Source of the DNA: Mobilicoccus sp032056465
GTDB taxonomy: Bacteria; Actinomycetota; Actinomycetes; Actinomycetales; Dermatophilaceae
Length of the DNA: 64,000 nucleotides
Assembly: GCF_032056465.1 (NCBI RefSeq)
Contig: NZ_DAMBCL010000004.1
Direction: 5' to 3' (one strand)
Below, piece by piece: positions 16,500 through 24,987 of the stretch. Below the pieces are notes generated by a model, which was not told the origin of the DNA, ran no database searches, and was given only the letters and a program-made list of their open reading frames with translations. A program made the position numbers and the translations under genes. Positions within the stretch are counted from its first letter, which is position 1. The number at the start of each line of letters is the position of its first letter.

Positions 16500-18005
16500 T
16501 CAGACGTCGGCCGAGGACCTGGACCGGATCTTGCCGAGCGCCACGACGACGAGCACGAGGGCGAGCAGCGCGTAGATCGCGACGGGGATCGGGTGGGAGA
16601 CGAACACCGCGTAGTCCCCGTCGGAGGAGAGAAGTCCGTCCCGCAGGCTCGTCTCGAAGAGCGGCCCGAGGACGAGGCCGATCATCAGCGGGGCGAGCGG
16701 CACGTCGTGACGACGCATCGCGAAACCGACGAGAGCGATGCCGAGCAGGAGGAACAGGTCGAACCGCTGCGCACTGGTGGCGTACACGCCGAGCCCGCAG
16801 AAGACCATGATCCCCGCGTAGAGATACGGCCTCGGGATGAGCAGGAGCTTGCTCCACATCGCGGCGAACGGCAGGTTGAGCAGCAACAACACGACCATCG
16901 CGATGAAGAAGCTCGCGAGCAGGGGCCACACGAGATCGGCCGAGCGGGTGAACAGCAACGGACCGGGTTGGAGGCCGTACTGCTGGAACGCCGCGAGCAT
17001 GATGGCCGCGGTGCTGGAGACGGGGAGCCCGAGGGCGAGGAGCGCGCCCATCGCCATCCCGGTCGTCGCGTTGCCCGCGGCCTCCGGGGCGGCCAGGCCG
17101 CGGATCGCCCCCTTGCCGAACTGCGGGTCCCTGCGACGACGGTCGAGGCGCCGCTCGGCGTCGTAGGCCATGAACGTCGGCACCTCCGAGCCGCCCACCG
17201 GGATGATCCCGAAGGGCAGACCGATCGCCGTCCCCCGCAACCATGCGGGGAGGGCCTCGACGAACTCGGCCCGGGAGAGGAACGGGCGCCCCGAGGGACG
17301 GATCTCGTGCGCGGCCGTGTCGCGGCGGATGCGGGAGGCCACGTGGAAGACCTCGCCGAGGGCGAGCACGCCGACGGTGACCGTGACGATCGAGATGCCG
17401 TCGAACATCTCGGGCACGCCGAGGGTGAAACGTTCGGCGCCCGTGAACGAGTCGATGCCCACGACGGCGATCGACAACCCGAGGACGAGCGACGCGAGCC
17501 CCTTGACCACCGAGTCCGAGACGATCGAGCTCGTCGCCACGAACGCGAACAGTGCGAGCGCGAGGTACTCGGCCGGGCCGAACGCGGCCGACAGGTCGGC
17601 GAGTCGCGGCGCGAGGAAAACGACGACGACCGAGGCGATCATGCCGCCGAGGAACGCACCGATGGCCGCCGTCGCGAGGGCCTGGGCCGCCCGCCCGCTC
17701 TTCGCCATCTGATGCCCCTCGAACGTCGAGGCGATCGCCGATCCCTGCCCCGGGGTGTTCATGAGGATCGCCATCGTCGAATCACCGAACAGCCCGCCGA
17801 AGTACACGCCGGCGAACATGATGAACGCGCCGGTGGGGTCGAGGGCGAAGGTGAGCGGGAGCAGGAGCGCGACGGCCATCGACGAGCCGAGGCCGGGGAC
17901 CACGCCCACCGAGGTGCCGAGCAGACAGCCGACGAGCACCCACAGCATGTTCATCGGGGTGAGCGCGTCGCCGAACCCGGCGAGGAGGTTCGCGAGCTGA
18001 TCCAC
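16500..18005 (-). CDS. tctA: tripartite tricarboxylate transporter, large membrane subunit TctA
   Basis: 501 residues, about eleven or twelve helices. Signature stretches are LWVLVGCLLGTSVGVVPGLG, GVYFGGLFGDSTMAILMNTPG and GFAMRRHDVPLAPLMIGLVLGP, all characteristic of the TTT large subunit, which moves carboxylates using the ion gradient. It starts at a GTG three bases after the tctB stop. Gene order on the minus strand is tctC-tctB-tctA. Specificity (citrate, tartrate, terephthalate and others) cannot be read from the sequence. Confidence 0.95.
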   Translation of the reverse strand: MDQLANLLAGFGDALTPMNMLWVLVGCLLGTSVGVVPGLGSSMAVALLLPLTFALDPTGAFIMFAGVYFGGLFGDSTMAILMNTPGQGSAIASTFEGHQMAKSGRAAQALATAAIGAFLGGMIASVVVVFLAPRLADLSAAFGPAEYLALALFAFVATSSIVSDSVVKGLASLVLGLSIAVVGIDSFTGAERFTLGVPEMFDGISIVTVTVGVLALGEVFHVASRIRRDTAAHEIRPSGRPFLSRAEFVEALPAWLRGTAIGLPFGIIPVGGSEVPTFMAYDAERRLDRRRRDPQFGKGAIRGLAAPEAAGNATTGMAMGALLALGLPVSSTAAIMLAAFQQYGLQPGPLLFTRSADLVWPLLASFFIAMVVLLLLNLPFAAMWSKLLLIPRPYLYAGIMVFCGLGVYATSAQRFDLFLLLGIALVGFAMRRHDVPLAPLMIGLVLGPLFETSLRDGLLSSDGDYAVFVSHPIPVAIYALLALVLVVVALGKIRSRSSADV

Positions 18006-18008
18006 CGG

Positions 18009-18572
18009 TCACCACCCCCCGCCGAGCAGACCCGAGGGCAACGTGAGACCGAGCCCCACGGAGAACGCGAGGTACACCAGGCTCGACACGACGAGTGCGA
18101 GGCTCGCGTCGAACACCGGCCGCGTGCTGCCGATCCCGCGCGCGACGCACCAGAAGAGCACCGCCGCGCCGAGGATCCAGCCGAGGAGGTCGAGGGTCGC
18201 GGCGAACAGCGCGAATCCGCCGACGCACCACGCCACCGCACCCCAGTCGGTGTACGTGCGGTGGCCGTGGCCGGGCGTGTGCTCGGGCACCCGGGGATGC
18301 CGCAGGACCTCGAGGACGAGCAGCGCCGCGAGCACGTAGCCGGCGACGACGAGGATCCAGGGGACGAACGTCGGGCCGGGGAACTCGTCGTCGGGTGCCG
18401 CCATCGTGAGGTTGCCGACGGCGAGCCACGTCGCGACCGCCGCCATGATGAGCGGGATGACGAGGCCGCTGCGCCCGGCCCACCAGGAGTCGCGCCCACC
18501 CTCGACGTCGGCTCGGGCGTGGCCCGCGTCGTCGGAGGTGGACACGGCGGCGGGGTCGGGTGAGGTGCTCAC
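18009..18572 (-). CDS. tctB: tripartite tricarboxylate transporter, small membrane subunit TctB
   Basis: 187 residues: a polar 32-residue N-terminus, then four helices (LVIPLIMAAVATWLAVG, PWILVVAGYVLAALLVLEVL, AVAWCVGGFALFAATLDLLGWILGAAVLFW, ALVVSSLVYLAFSVGLGLTL) with the common small-subunit motif GWILGAA. The GTG at 18570-18572 overlaps the tctC stop (GTGA). Confidence 0.9.
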   Translation of the reverse strand: MSTSPDPAAVSTSDDAGHARADVEGGRDSWWAGRSGLVIPLIMAAVATWLAVGNLTMAAPDDEFPGPTFVPWILVVAGYVLAALLVLEVLRHPRVPEHTPGHGHRTYTDWGAVAWCVGGFALFAATLDLLGWILGAAVLFWCVARGIGSTRPVFDASLALVVSSLVYLAFSVGLGLTLPSGLLGGGW

Positions 18573-19627
18573 TGGATCTCCTCGGCGAGGGCGGCGATGC
18601 GGGTCTGTTCGTCCTGGAGCCAGGAGTCGAGTTTGGGACCGGCGGGGAGGAAGACGTTCGACCACAGGTTGCGCTTCTCCGCCGCCTGCCATTCCGGGGT
18701 CCGCGTCGCGGCGCCGACGAGGTCGACGAGCTGAGCCAACTCGTCGTCGGTGATGCCGGGGGGCGCGACGAGCATCCGCCAGTTCGCGAGGGTCACGTCG
18801 TGCCCCTGTTCGCGCAGGGTGGGGATGCCGACGCCCGGAAGGCGCTCGGGCGCGGCGAGGCCGAGGGCGCGCAGGCGGCCGGCCTCGATCTGGTCGGACA
18901 TGTCGGTGTAGCCGGAGGTCGCGGCGACCGCGGTGCCGTTGAGGAGGGCGGTGGTCGCCTCTCCCCCACCGGACTTGGGGATGTAGGCGACCTGCGCCGG
19001 ATCGAGACCCACCTTGCTCGCGAGCTCGGCACCCACGAGCTGATCGAACGTGCCGCCGCCGGTCCACGTGACCTTCGTGGGGTCGGCCTTCCACGCCGCG
19101 ACGAGGTCGTCGAGGGTTCGATAGGGGGAATCGCCCTTGACCACGACGACGTCGTACTCCTCGACGACCCGCGCGACCGGTGTGACGTCCCCGTGGTCGA
19201 CGGGAGCGCCGAGCTGGGCGACGCCGGCGACGAGCCCGGTTCCGGAGACCATGAGCGTGTTCGCCCGGCCGCTCATCGTCGTGAGCTTGCCGAGGGCGAT
19301 CGTGCCCGACGCGCCGGGGATGTTGACCACCTGGACGTTGTTGACGAGCTTCTCGGCGCGCATCGACTGCTGCATCTCGCGCTGGAAGGTGTCCCAGCCG
19401 CCGCCCGGACCGGCCGGCGCGACGAGCGTGAGGTTGGCCCGGATGTCGTCGCCGCCGGCGGCGCTCTGCACCGAGAAGAACGACGCCGCCCCGATGACGA
19501 TCGCCGCGAAGAGCGCGTAGGCGAGGTGGGCGGCACGGACGGGGCCGCGTGAACCGCGCTCGCGGGGCTCGTCGTCGCCCACTGCGGCGACGGCACCCGC
19601 CTCGGGCGAGGGTGAGACGGTCGACAC
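18569..19627 (-). CDS. tctC: tripartite tricarboxylate transporter, substrate-binding protein TctC
   Basis: 352 residues, Bug family. VAPAGPGGGWDTFQREMQQSM and VVNIPGASGTIALGKL are the ligand-loop signatures, followed by GVKAA-type blocks such as TFDQLVGAELASKVG and PGVGIPTLREQG. It starts at a GTG preceded by GAAAGG. Unlike most Gram-positive solute-binding proteins it has no lipobox: a polar 32-residue N-terminus leads to one helix (LAYALFAAIVIGAASFF), so it may be tethered by an uncleaved anchor. First gene of tctCBA. Confidence 0.9.
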   Translation of the reverse strand: MSTVSPSPEAGAVAAVGDDEPRERGSRGPVRAAHLAYALFAAIVIGAASFFSVQSAAGGDDIRANLTLVAPAGPGGGWDTFQREMQQSMRAEKLVNNVQVVNIPGASGTIALGKLTTMSGRANTLMVSGTGLVAGVAQLGAPVDHGDVTPVARVVEEYDVVVVKGDSPYRTLDDLVAAWKADPTKVTWTGGGTFDQLVGAELASKVGLDPAQVAYIPKSGGGEATTALLNGTAVAATSGYTDMSDQIEAGRLRALGLAAPERLPGVGIPTLREQGHDVTLANWRMLVAPPGITDDELAQLVDLVGAATRTPEWQAAEKRNLWSNVFLPAGPKLDSWLQDEQTRIAALAEEIQ

Positions 19628-19967
19628 CTCGGCACCTTTCGTCGTGCGATCCGGCTGCCGCCCGGATGACGGCGCCCGGGCGGCACCCGGGCGGTCTCCG
19701 GAGAGCGTAGTGAGAGAGCGTAGTCGGTGAGACGTGGCTCACACTCCGCGCCGCGCGGTCGATCCTCGCCTTGCGCAACCTGGCCCCTCGGCACGAGGTG
19801 GTCGTCCGACCCCGGGACTCCCCAGGGTCACCGTCCCCGTCGGGCCGTCCCGGCGGGATTCAGGGCATAGGGTGACGAGACCCGCATCACACGCCCGGTC
19901 GCGGCGTCCTCGCAGGTCGCCATGGGGTCTGCGCCCGCCGGCAGGGCCAGCGACGAAAGGTGCCGCG
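19628..19967. other. 340 bp divergent intergenic region between tctC and the usp gene
   Basis: No coding potential is evident. It contains two exact 11 bp direct repeats, GAGAGCGTAGT, at 19701-19711 and 19714-19724 (13 bp apart), and a possible plus-strand -10 (TAGGGT, 19867-19872) about 95 bases before the usp start. No regulator of tct (for example a TctD/TctE pair) is encoded nearby. Confidence 0.5.
19701..19724. repeat. 11 bp direct repeat pair upstream of tctC
   Basis: GAGAGCGTAGT occurs twice with a 2 bp gap, 74-97 bp upstream of the tctC start. It may be a regulator-binding site or chance. Confidence 0.4.
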
Positions 19968-20318
19968 ATGACTGTCCTGCTCGCCTCCGCCGAGACCGCC
20001 GAGGGCGCCGCCGCGCTCGAATTCGCTCTCGAGGAGGCCACCCGCCGCGGCGAGAACCTCATCGTGTTCCACCTCGAGGGCCGTCCCGGGGAGGAGCCCG
20101 CCGTCATCGACGGCGTGGAACTCACGCACGCCGGACCCGACGAGCGTTCCCGCGACGTCGCGGGCGAACTCATCGACGTCGCGAACTCCGGGGACGTCTC
20201 CGTCGTGGTCGTCGGGGTGCGACAGCGCACGCCCGTCGGCAAGCTCGTCCTCGGCAGTCGCGCCCAGAAGATCCTCCTCGAGGCCAGGGTCCCCGTCGTG
20301 GCCGTCAAGGTGAGCTGA
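19968..20318 (+). CDS. universal stress protein, short UspA type
   Basis: 116 residues, shorter than the usual 140. It has the alpha/beta fold start MTVLLASAETAEGAAALEFA, and near the C-terminus VVVGVRQRTPVGKLVLGSRA followed by ILLEARVPVVAVK, which fits the ATP-binding signature (G-x2-G-x9-G-S/T) in a modified form. GAAAGG lies eight bases before the ATG. It is a monocistronic gene between the divergent tct operon and convergent ctaB. Specific role unknown. Confidence 0.85.
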   Translation: MTVLLASAETAEGAAALEFALEEATRRGENLIVFHLEGRPGEEPAVIDGVELTHAGPDERSRDVAGELIDVANSGDVSVVVVGVRQRTPVGKLVLGSRAQKILLEARVPVVAVKVS

Positions 20319-20417
20319 CGCGGCCTGCCTCGGCCGGCGCCTCGGCCGTCGGGATGATGACCGGGGGCCGACACGAGCGGTCGCCTCCGGAGCGCGCGGT
20401 TCTCCCGGCAGTGCCCT

Positions 20418-20434
20418 CCGCCGGGGCCCGGCGG
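20418..20434. terminator. short GC palindrome between the convergent usp and ctaB genes
   Basis: CCGCCGGGGCCCGGCGG can fold with a 5-7 bp stem. It lies just past the ctaB stop and about 100 bp past usp. A weak candidate. Confidence 0.3.
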
Positions 20435-20441
20435 CCGCGGG

Positions 20442-21419
20442 TCAGAACGGCAGGGGGAAGAAGAGCAACGGGTCCACGGCGACGCCGACGAACAGCAACG
20501 TGAGGTAGCTGATCGAGTAGTGGAACAGGCGCATGGGGCGTAGGGCCGCGAGCGTGGTGTTGGCAGGGTCCTTGGCGCGGCCCAGCAACGTGTGGGCCTC
20601 TCGGATGAAGACCGCGCCACTGACGAGCGCGACGACCGTGTAGATCCACCCCATGGGGGCCAGTGGGATGAGCGCGAGCGAGGCGAGCACCGTGGCCCAC
20701 GCGTAGGCGACGCACTTGCGGGCGACGCCGGTGTCCTCGGCGACGACCGGTAGCATGGGGATCCCGGCGGCGGCGTAGTCGTCCTTGAACCGCATCGAGA
20801 GCGGCCAGTAGTGCGGCGGCGTCCAGAAGAAGACGACGAGGAAGAGCACGAACGGCGCCACGGCCAGGGAGTTCGTGACCGCCGACCAGCCGATGAGCAC
20901 GGGCATGCACCCCGCGACCCCGCCCCAGACGATGTTCTGGGAGGTCCGGCGCTTGAGCACGATCGTGTAGAAGACGACGTAGAGCAGGATCGCGCCGAAC
21001 GACAGCGCCGCCGAGAGGACGTTGACGAACACCCCGAGGACGAGCACCGAGGCGATCCCGAGGAGGACGCCGAACACGACGGCGTTGCGCACCGACATGA
21101 CGCCGGTGGCGAGGGGACGGCCCTCGGTGCGGTGCATGAGCCGGTCGACGTCGCGGTCGATGATGCAGTTGAAGACGTTGGCGCAGGCCGCCGACAACGT
21201 GCCGCCGACGAGGGTGGCGAGGACGAGCGGGATCGAAGGGACGCCGCGCTCGGCGAGGAACATCACGGGGAACGTCGTGATGAGGAGGAGCTCGATGATG
21301 CGCGGCTTGGTGAGCGAGACGTAGTCGCGCACACCTGCACGGGGGGTCACTCCCTCCTCGCCCACCCCAGGGGTCGACGGAAGATCGGTGGAGTTCCGGC
21401 CGGGCTGAAGAGTGGTCAC
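20442..21419 (-). CDS. ctaB: heme O synthase (protoheme IX farnesyltransferase)
   Basis: 325 residues, UbiA superfamily, about nine helices. It attaches the farnesyl chain to heme B. The two aspartate-rich prenyl-diphosphate motifs are present: NVFNCIIDRDVDRLMHRTEGRP and the second, FWTPPHYWPLSMRFKDDYAAAG. The GTG at 21417-21419 is chosen because it gives a conventional 30-residue soluble leader (MTTLQPGRN); the longer frame upstream is Arg/Pro shadow. It is divergent from tkt, as in mycobacteria. Confidence 0.95.
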   Translation of the reverse strand: MTTLQPGRNSTDLPSTPGVGEEGVTPRAGVRDYVSLTKPRIIELLLITTFPVMFLAERGVPSIPLVLATLVGGTLSAACANVFNCIIDRDVDRLMHRTEGRPLATGVMSVRNAVVFGVLLGIASVLVLGVFVNVLSAALSFGAILLYVVFYTIVLKRRTSQNIVWGGVAGCMPVLIGWSAVTNSLAVAPFVLFLVVFFWTPPHYWPLSMRFKDDYAAAGIPMLPVVAEDTGVARKCVAYAWATVLASLALIPLAPMGWIYTVVALVSGAVFIREAHTLLGRAKDPANTTLAALRPMRLFHYSISYLTLLFVGVAVDPLLFFPLPF

Positions 21420-21476
21420 GATGTGGTCGCCAGATCCTTCACGTGCGGGGGCCCGAGGTGGGCGGTGCTGTCGCCC

Positions 21477-21482
21477 AGTGTA
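21477..21482 (-). promoter_or_regulatory. -10 hexamer of ctaB
   Basis: TACACT on the minus strand, about 57 bp upstream of the ctaB GTG. No strong -35 at ideal spacing. Confidence 0.4.
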
Positions 21483-21523
21483 GGCGCGTCGCGCGCCGCT
21501 GCGTCTGGGGCGTCCCCATGCCG

Positions 21524-21546
21524 TTGTCGGTGACGCCCGATACGCT
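21524..21546 (+). promoter_or_regulatory. RecA-NDp (PafBC-type) promoter upstream of tkt
   Basis: TTGTCGGTG (21524-21532), exactly 8 bp, then TACGCT (21541-21546): a full match to the TTGTCRGTG-N8-TAnnnT consensus of LexA-independent DNA-damage promoters. Transcription would start near 21553 and run into tkt-tal-zwf-opcA with a leader of about 105 bases. No start codon lies 7 bases after this -10, unlike the three uvr copies in this window. Confidence 0.65.
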
Positions 21547-21658
21547 CGGCGGAGAAGCACGAGCCACGGCGTGGGCACGGCGATCCACCGGCCCCACCGG
21601 GCCGACGTCCGTCCGCCCACGCCCCCACCTCACAGCGCCCTCCGGCGAAGGAGACCAC

Positions 21659-23881
21659 ATGACCGACCAGCTCGCGAGCCGCCGCGACCCCTCCCTCTCC
21701 GCACCCCGCTGCAGCGAGGTGGGGTGGAGCGACCTCGACGTCCGCGCCGTCGACACGGTGCGCGTCCTCGCGGCCGACGCCGTGCAGAAGGCCGGCAACG
21801 GTCACCCGGGCACGGCGATGAGCCTGGCCCCCCTCGCCTACCTGCTGTTCCAGAAGGTCATGCGCATCGATCCGAACGACCCGGACTGGTTGGGTCGCGA
21901 CCGGTTCGTCCTCTCCTGCGGACACAGCAGCCTCACCCAGTACATCCAGCTGTACCTCTCCGGTTACGGCATGGAGATGTCCGACCTCCAGGCGTTGCGC
22001 ACGTTCGGTTCGCAGACGCCCGGTCACCCCGAGGTGCACCACACCCGCGGGGTCGAGATCACGACCGGCCCCCTGGGCTCCGGGCTCGCCACGGCCGTCG
22101 GCATGGCGATGGGTCAGCGCCGCCAGCGCGGCATTTTCGACCCCGACGCCGCCCCCGGGGAGAGCCCCTTCGACCACCACGTCTACGTCGTCGCCTCCGA
22201 CGGCGACCTCATGGAGGGCGTGAGTTCCGAGGCCTCCTCCCTCGCCGGTCACCAGGAGCTCGACAACCTCACGGTGATCTACGACCAGAACTTCATCTCG
22301 ATCGAGGACGACACCGACATCGCGTTCAGCGAGGACGTCCAGGCCAGGTACGAGGCCTACGGCTGGCACGTCGAGGTCGTCGACTGGCGCGCAGACCCCT
22401 ACGTCGAGGACGTCGACGCGCTCTACGCCGCGCTCACCAGCGGCGAGAAGCGCCGCGGCAGGCCGACACTCGTCATCCTCCGCACGATCATCGCCTGGCC
22501 GGCCCCCTCTCTGCAGGGCACGGGCAAGGCACACGGCGCGGCGCTCGGCGACGACGAGGTGGCGGCCACCAAGAAGCTCCTCGGGTTCGACCCCGAGTCC
22601 TCGTTCCCGGAGGAGCCCGAGGTCCTCGCGCACGCCCGCAAGGTCGCCGACCGGGGGGCGAAGGCCCACGAGGAGTGGGAGGTGCGCTACGCGTCGTGGC
22701 GGGAGGCCAACCCCGAGGCCGCGGCGACGCTCGACCGGATCCGCGCCCACGAGCTGCCCGAAGGTCTGTCCGAGGCGCTGCCGGTCTTCCCCGCCGACGA
22801 GAAGGGCATCGCGACCCGGAAGGCCTCCGGTGAGGTCATCAACGCGATCAAGGACGTCGTCCCCGAGCTGTGGGGCGGGTCGGCCGACCTCGCCGAATCC
22901 AACAACACGGCGATGAAGGACGAGCCGAGCTTCGTCCCCGAGGACCGCACGACCGACATGTGGCCCGGTGGTCCCTACGGGCGCAACCTCCACTTCGGCG
23001 TGCGTGAGAACGCGATGGGCATGGCCCTCAACGGCATGGCGCTCGAGGGCCTCACCCGGCCCTACGGCGGCACGTTCCTCATCTTCTCCGACTACATGCG
23101 TCCGGCGGTGCGCCTCGCAGCCCTGCAGGAGCTCGGGGTCACGTTCGTGTGGACCCACGACTCCATCGGCCTCGGCGAGGACGGCCCCACCCACCAGCCC
23201 ATCGAGCACCTCAGCTCGCTGCGGGCCATCCCCCACCTCGACGTCGTCCGTCCCGCCGACGCGAACGAGACGGCCTGGGCCTGGTACCGCATCCTGCAGC
23301 GGCACGATCGCCCCGCGGGCCTCGCACTCAGTCGGCAGAACCTGCCGGTCCTCGACCGCGACCGGTTCGCCGGTGCCGAGAACACGGTCAAGGGCGCCTA
23401 CGTCCTCGCCGACACCGACGGCGCTCCCGACGTCATCCTCCTCGCCACCGGCTCGGAGGTCTCCCTCGCCCTCACGGCGCGCGAGGAGCTCGCCGAGTTC
23501 GACGTGGCGGCCCGCGTGGTGTCGGTGCCCTGCGTCGAGTGGTTCCTCGACCAACCGCAGGACTACCGCGAGTCCGTCCTGCCCCCCGAGGTGCGGGCTC
23601 GCGTGGCGGTCGAGGCCGGCCACCCCATGAGTTGGTACCGGTTCGTCGGCGACGCCGGTCGCGTCGTCGGAATCGACCACTTCGGCGCCTCCGCCGCCGG
23701 TGAGGTGCTCTACGAGAAGTTCGGCATCACCCCCTCCGCCGTCGTCGACGCCGCCAAGGACTCCATCGAGGCGGCGCGTCGCGGAGCACGGGTCAACACC
23801 GACGAGCGACTCGTCACCGACGCGGAGGCCGACACGCCGACCGACGGGGACGGGAAGACCCACGAAGGAGCCGACAAGTGA
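21659..23881 (+). CDS. tkt: transketolase
   Basis: 740 residues; thiamine diphosphate enzyme of the non-oxidative pentose phosphate pathway. Motifs: AGNGHPGTAMSLAPLAY near residue 45, the ThDP/metal motif VASDGDLMEGVSSEASSLAGH with YDQNFISIEDD, the pyrimidine domain NLHFGVRENAMG with the catalytic glutamate, and DSIGLGEDGPTHQPIEH. About 40 extra residues (Asp/Thr-rich) end the protein. AAGGAG precedes the ATG at 21659 by six bases. First gene of tkt-tal-zwf-opcA. Confidence 0.97.
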   Translation: MTDQLASRRDPSLSAPRCSEVGWSDLDVRAVDTVRVLAADAVQKAGNGHPGTAMSLAPLAYLLFQKVMRIDPNDPDWLGRDRFVLSCGHSSLTQYIQLYLSGYGMEMSDLQALRTFGSQTPGHPEVHHTRGVEITTGPLGSGLATAVGMAMGQRRQRGIFDPDAAPGESPFDHHVYVVASDGDLMEGVSSEASSLAGHQELDNLTVIYDQNFISIEDDTDIAFSEDVQARYEAYGWHVEVVDWRADPYVEDVDALYAALTSGEKRRGRPTLVILRTIIAWPAPSLQGTGKAHGAALGDDEVAATKKLLGFDPESSFPEEPEVLAHARKVADRGAKAHEEWEVRYASWREANPEAAATLDRIRAHELPEGLSEALPVFPADEKGIATRKASGEVINAIKDVVPELWGGSADLAESNNTAMKDEPSFVPEDRTTDMWPGGPYGRNLHFGVRENAMGMALNGMALEGLTRPYGGTFLIFSDYMRPAVRLAALQELGVTFVWTHDSIGLGEDGPTHQPIEHLSSLRAIPHLDVVRPADANETAWAWYRILQRHDRPAGLALSRQNLPVLDRDRFAGAENTVKGAYVLADTDGAPDVILLATGSEVSLALTAREELAEFDVAARVVSVPCVEWFLDQPQDYRESVLPPEVRARVAVEAGHPMSWYRFVGDAGRVVGIDHFGASAAGEVLYEKFGITPSAVVDAAKDSIEAARRGARVNTDERLVTDAEADTPTDGDGKTHEGADK

Positions 23882-24987
23882 GCGCCAACCGCCTCGCCGC
23901 TCTCTCCGAGGCCGGCGTCTCCATCTGGCTCGACGACCTGTCGCGGCAGCTCATCACCTCCGGTGAACTGAGCCGTCGCATCGAGGAGGACTCCGTCGTC
24001 GGGGTGACCACCAACCCGACGATCTTCGCCGGGGCCCTCGCCGACGGCGAAGGGTACGAGGAGCAGATCGCCGAGCTCTCGACGTCCGGCGCGAGTGTCG
24101 ACGAGGCCATCCTCGCGATCACCACCGACGACGTGCGCCGGGCCTGCGACGTGTTCATGCCGGCCTACGAGGCCAGTGGCGGCGTGGACGGGCGGGTCTC
24201 CCTCGAGGTCGACCCCGGCCTCGCCCACGACACCGCGGGCACGCTCGAGAGCGCCGAGGTGCTGTGGCGCACCGTCGACCGCCCCAACCTGCTCGTCAAG
24301 ATCCCGGCGACCGACGAGGGACTCCCCGCGATCACGCAGGCCGTCGCGAAGGGCATCAGCGTCAACGTGACGCTGGTCTTCTCCCTCGATCGGTACCGGG
24401 GCGTCCTCAATGCCTTCCTCACCGGCCTGGAGCAGGCACGCGAGCACGGCCTCGACCTGTCGGGCATCCACTCGGTCGCGTCGTTCTTCATCTCCCGCCT
24501 CGACTCCGAGGTCGACTCCCGGCTCGACGAGATCGGCACGGAGGAGGCCCGGGCGCTCAAGGGGCGCGCCGCGCTCGCCAACGCACGGCTCGCCTACCAG
24601 GCCTTCACCGAGGTGCGCGACACCCCGCGCTGGCAGACCCTCGCCGACGACGGCGCGCACATGCAGCGTCCGCTGTGGGCCTCCACCGGGGTCAAGAACC
24701 CCGACTACCCCGACACGCTCTACGTCACCGGCCTGGTCACCCGGGACGTCGTCAACACGATGCCCGCCGCCACGCTCGAGGCCTTCGCCGACCACGGGGA
24801 GGTCGAGGGCGACACCGCCGTCGGGGAGGCCGCGGACTCCGAAGCCGTCCTCGACGACCTCGAGCGTCTCGGCATCGCCTACGCGGACGTCATCGCCACC
24901 CTCGAACGCGAGGGCGTCGAGAAGTTCGCCGCCTCATGGGAGGAGCTCACGCAGACGGTGCGGCGCGCGCTGGAGCGGGGCGAGTGA
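23878..24987 (+). CDS. tal: transaldolase
   Basis: 369 residues, the long actinobacterial type. N-terminus LSEAGVSIWLDDLSRQLI, GVTTNPTIFAGAL, and the Schiff-base lysine 141 in PNLLVKIPAT; SFFISRLDSEVDSRL and WASTGVKNPDYPDTLYV follow. It moves a dihydroxyacetone unit between sugar phosphates. GTG start with a 4-base GTGA overlap on the tkt stop. Confidence 0.97.
   Translation: MSANRLAALSEAGVSIWLDDLSRQLITSGELSRRIEEDSVVGVTTNPTIFAGALADGEGYEEQIAELSTSGASVDEAILAITTDDVRRACDVFMPAYEASGGVDGRVSLEVDPGLAHDTAGTLESAEVLWRTVDRPNLLVKIPATDEGLPAITQAVAKGISVNVTLVFSLDRYRGVLNAFLTGLEQAREHGLDLSGIHSVASFFISRLDSEVDSRLDEIGTEEARALKGRAALANARLAYQAFTEVRDTPRWQTLADDGAHMQRPLWASTGVKNPDYPDTLYVTGLVTRDVVNTMPAATLEAFADHGEVEGDTAVGEAADSEAVLDDLERLGIAYADVIATLEREGVEKFAASWEELTQTVRRALERGE

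Noticed and set aside
16161..18563. An 800-codon open frame on the plus strand opposite tctA and tctB
   Set aside because: Composition is Arg/Glu/Asp/His-rich and without motifs, as expected of an antisense shadow of high-GC genes; tctA and tctB on the other strand are clear.
21416..24795. Long minus-strand frames opposite tkt and tal (815 and 361 codons)
   Set aside because: Antisense shadows; the transketolase and transaldolase reading frames contain all catalytic motifs.
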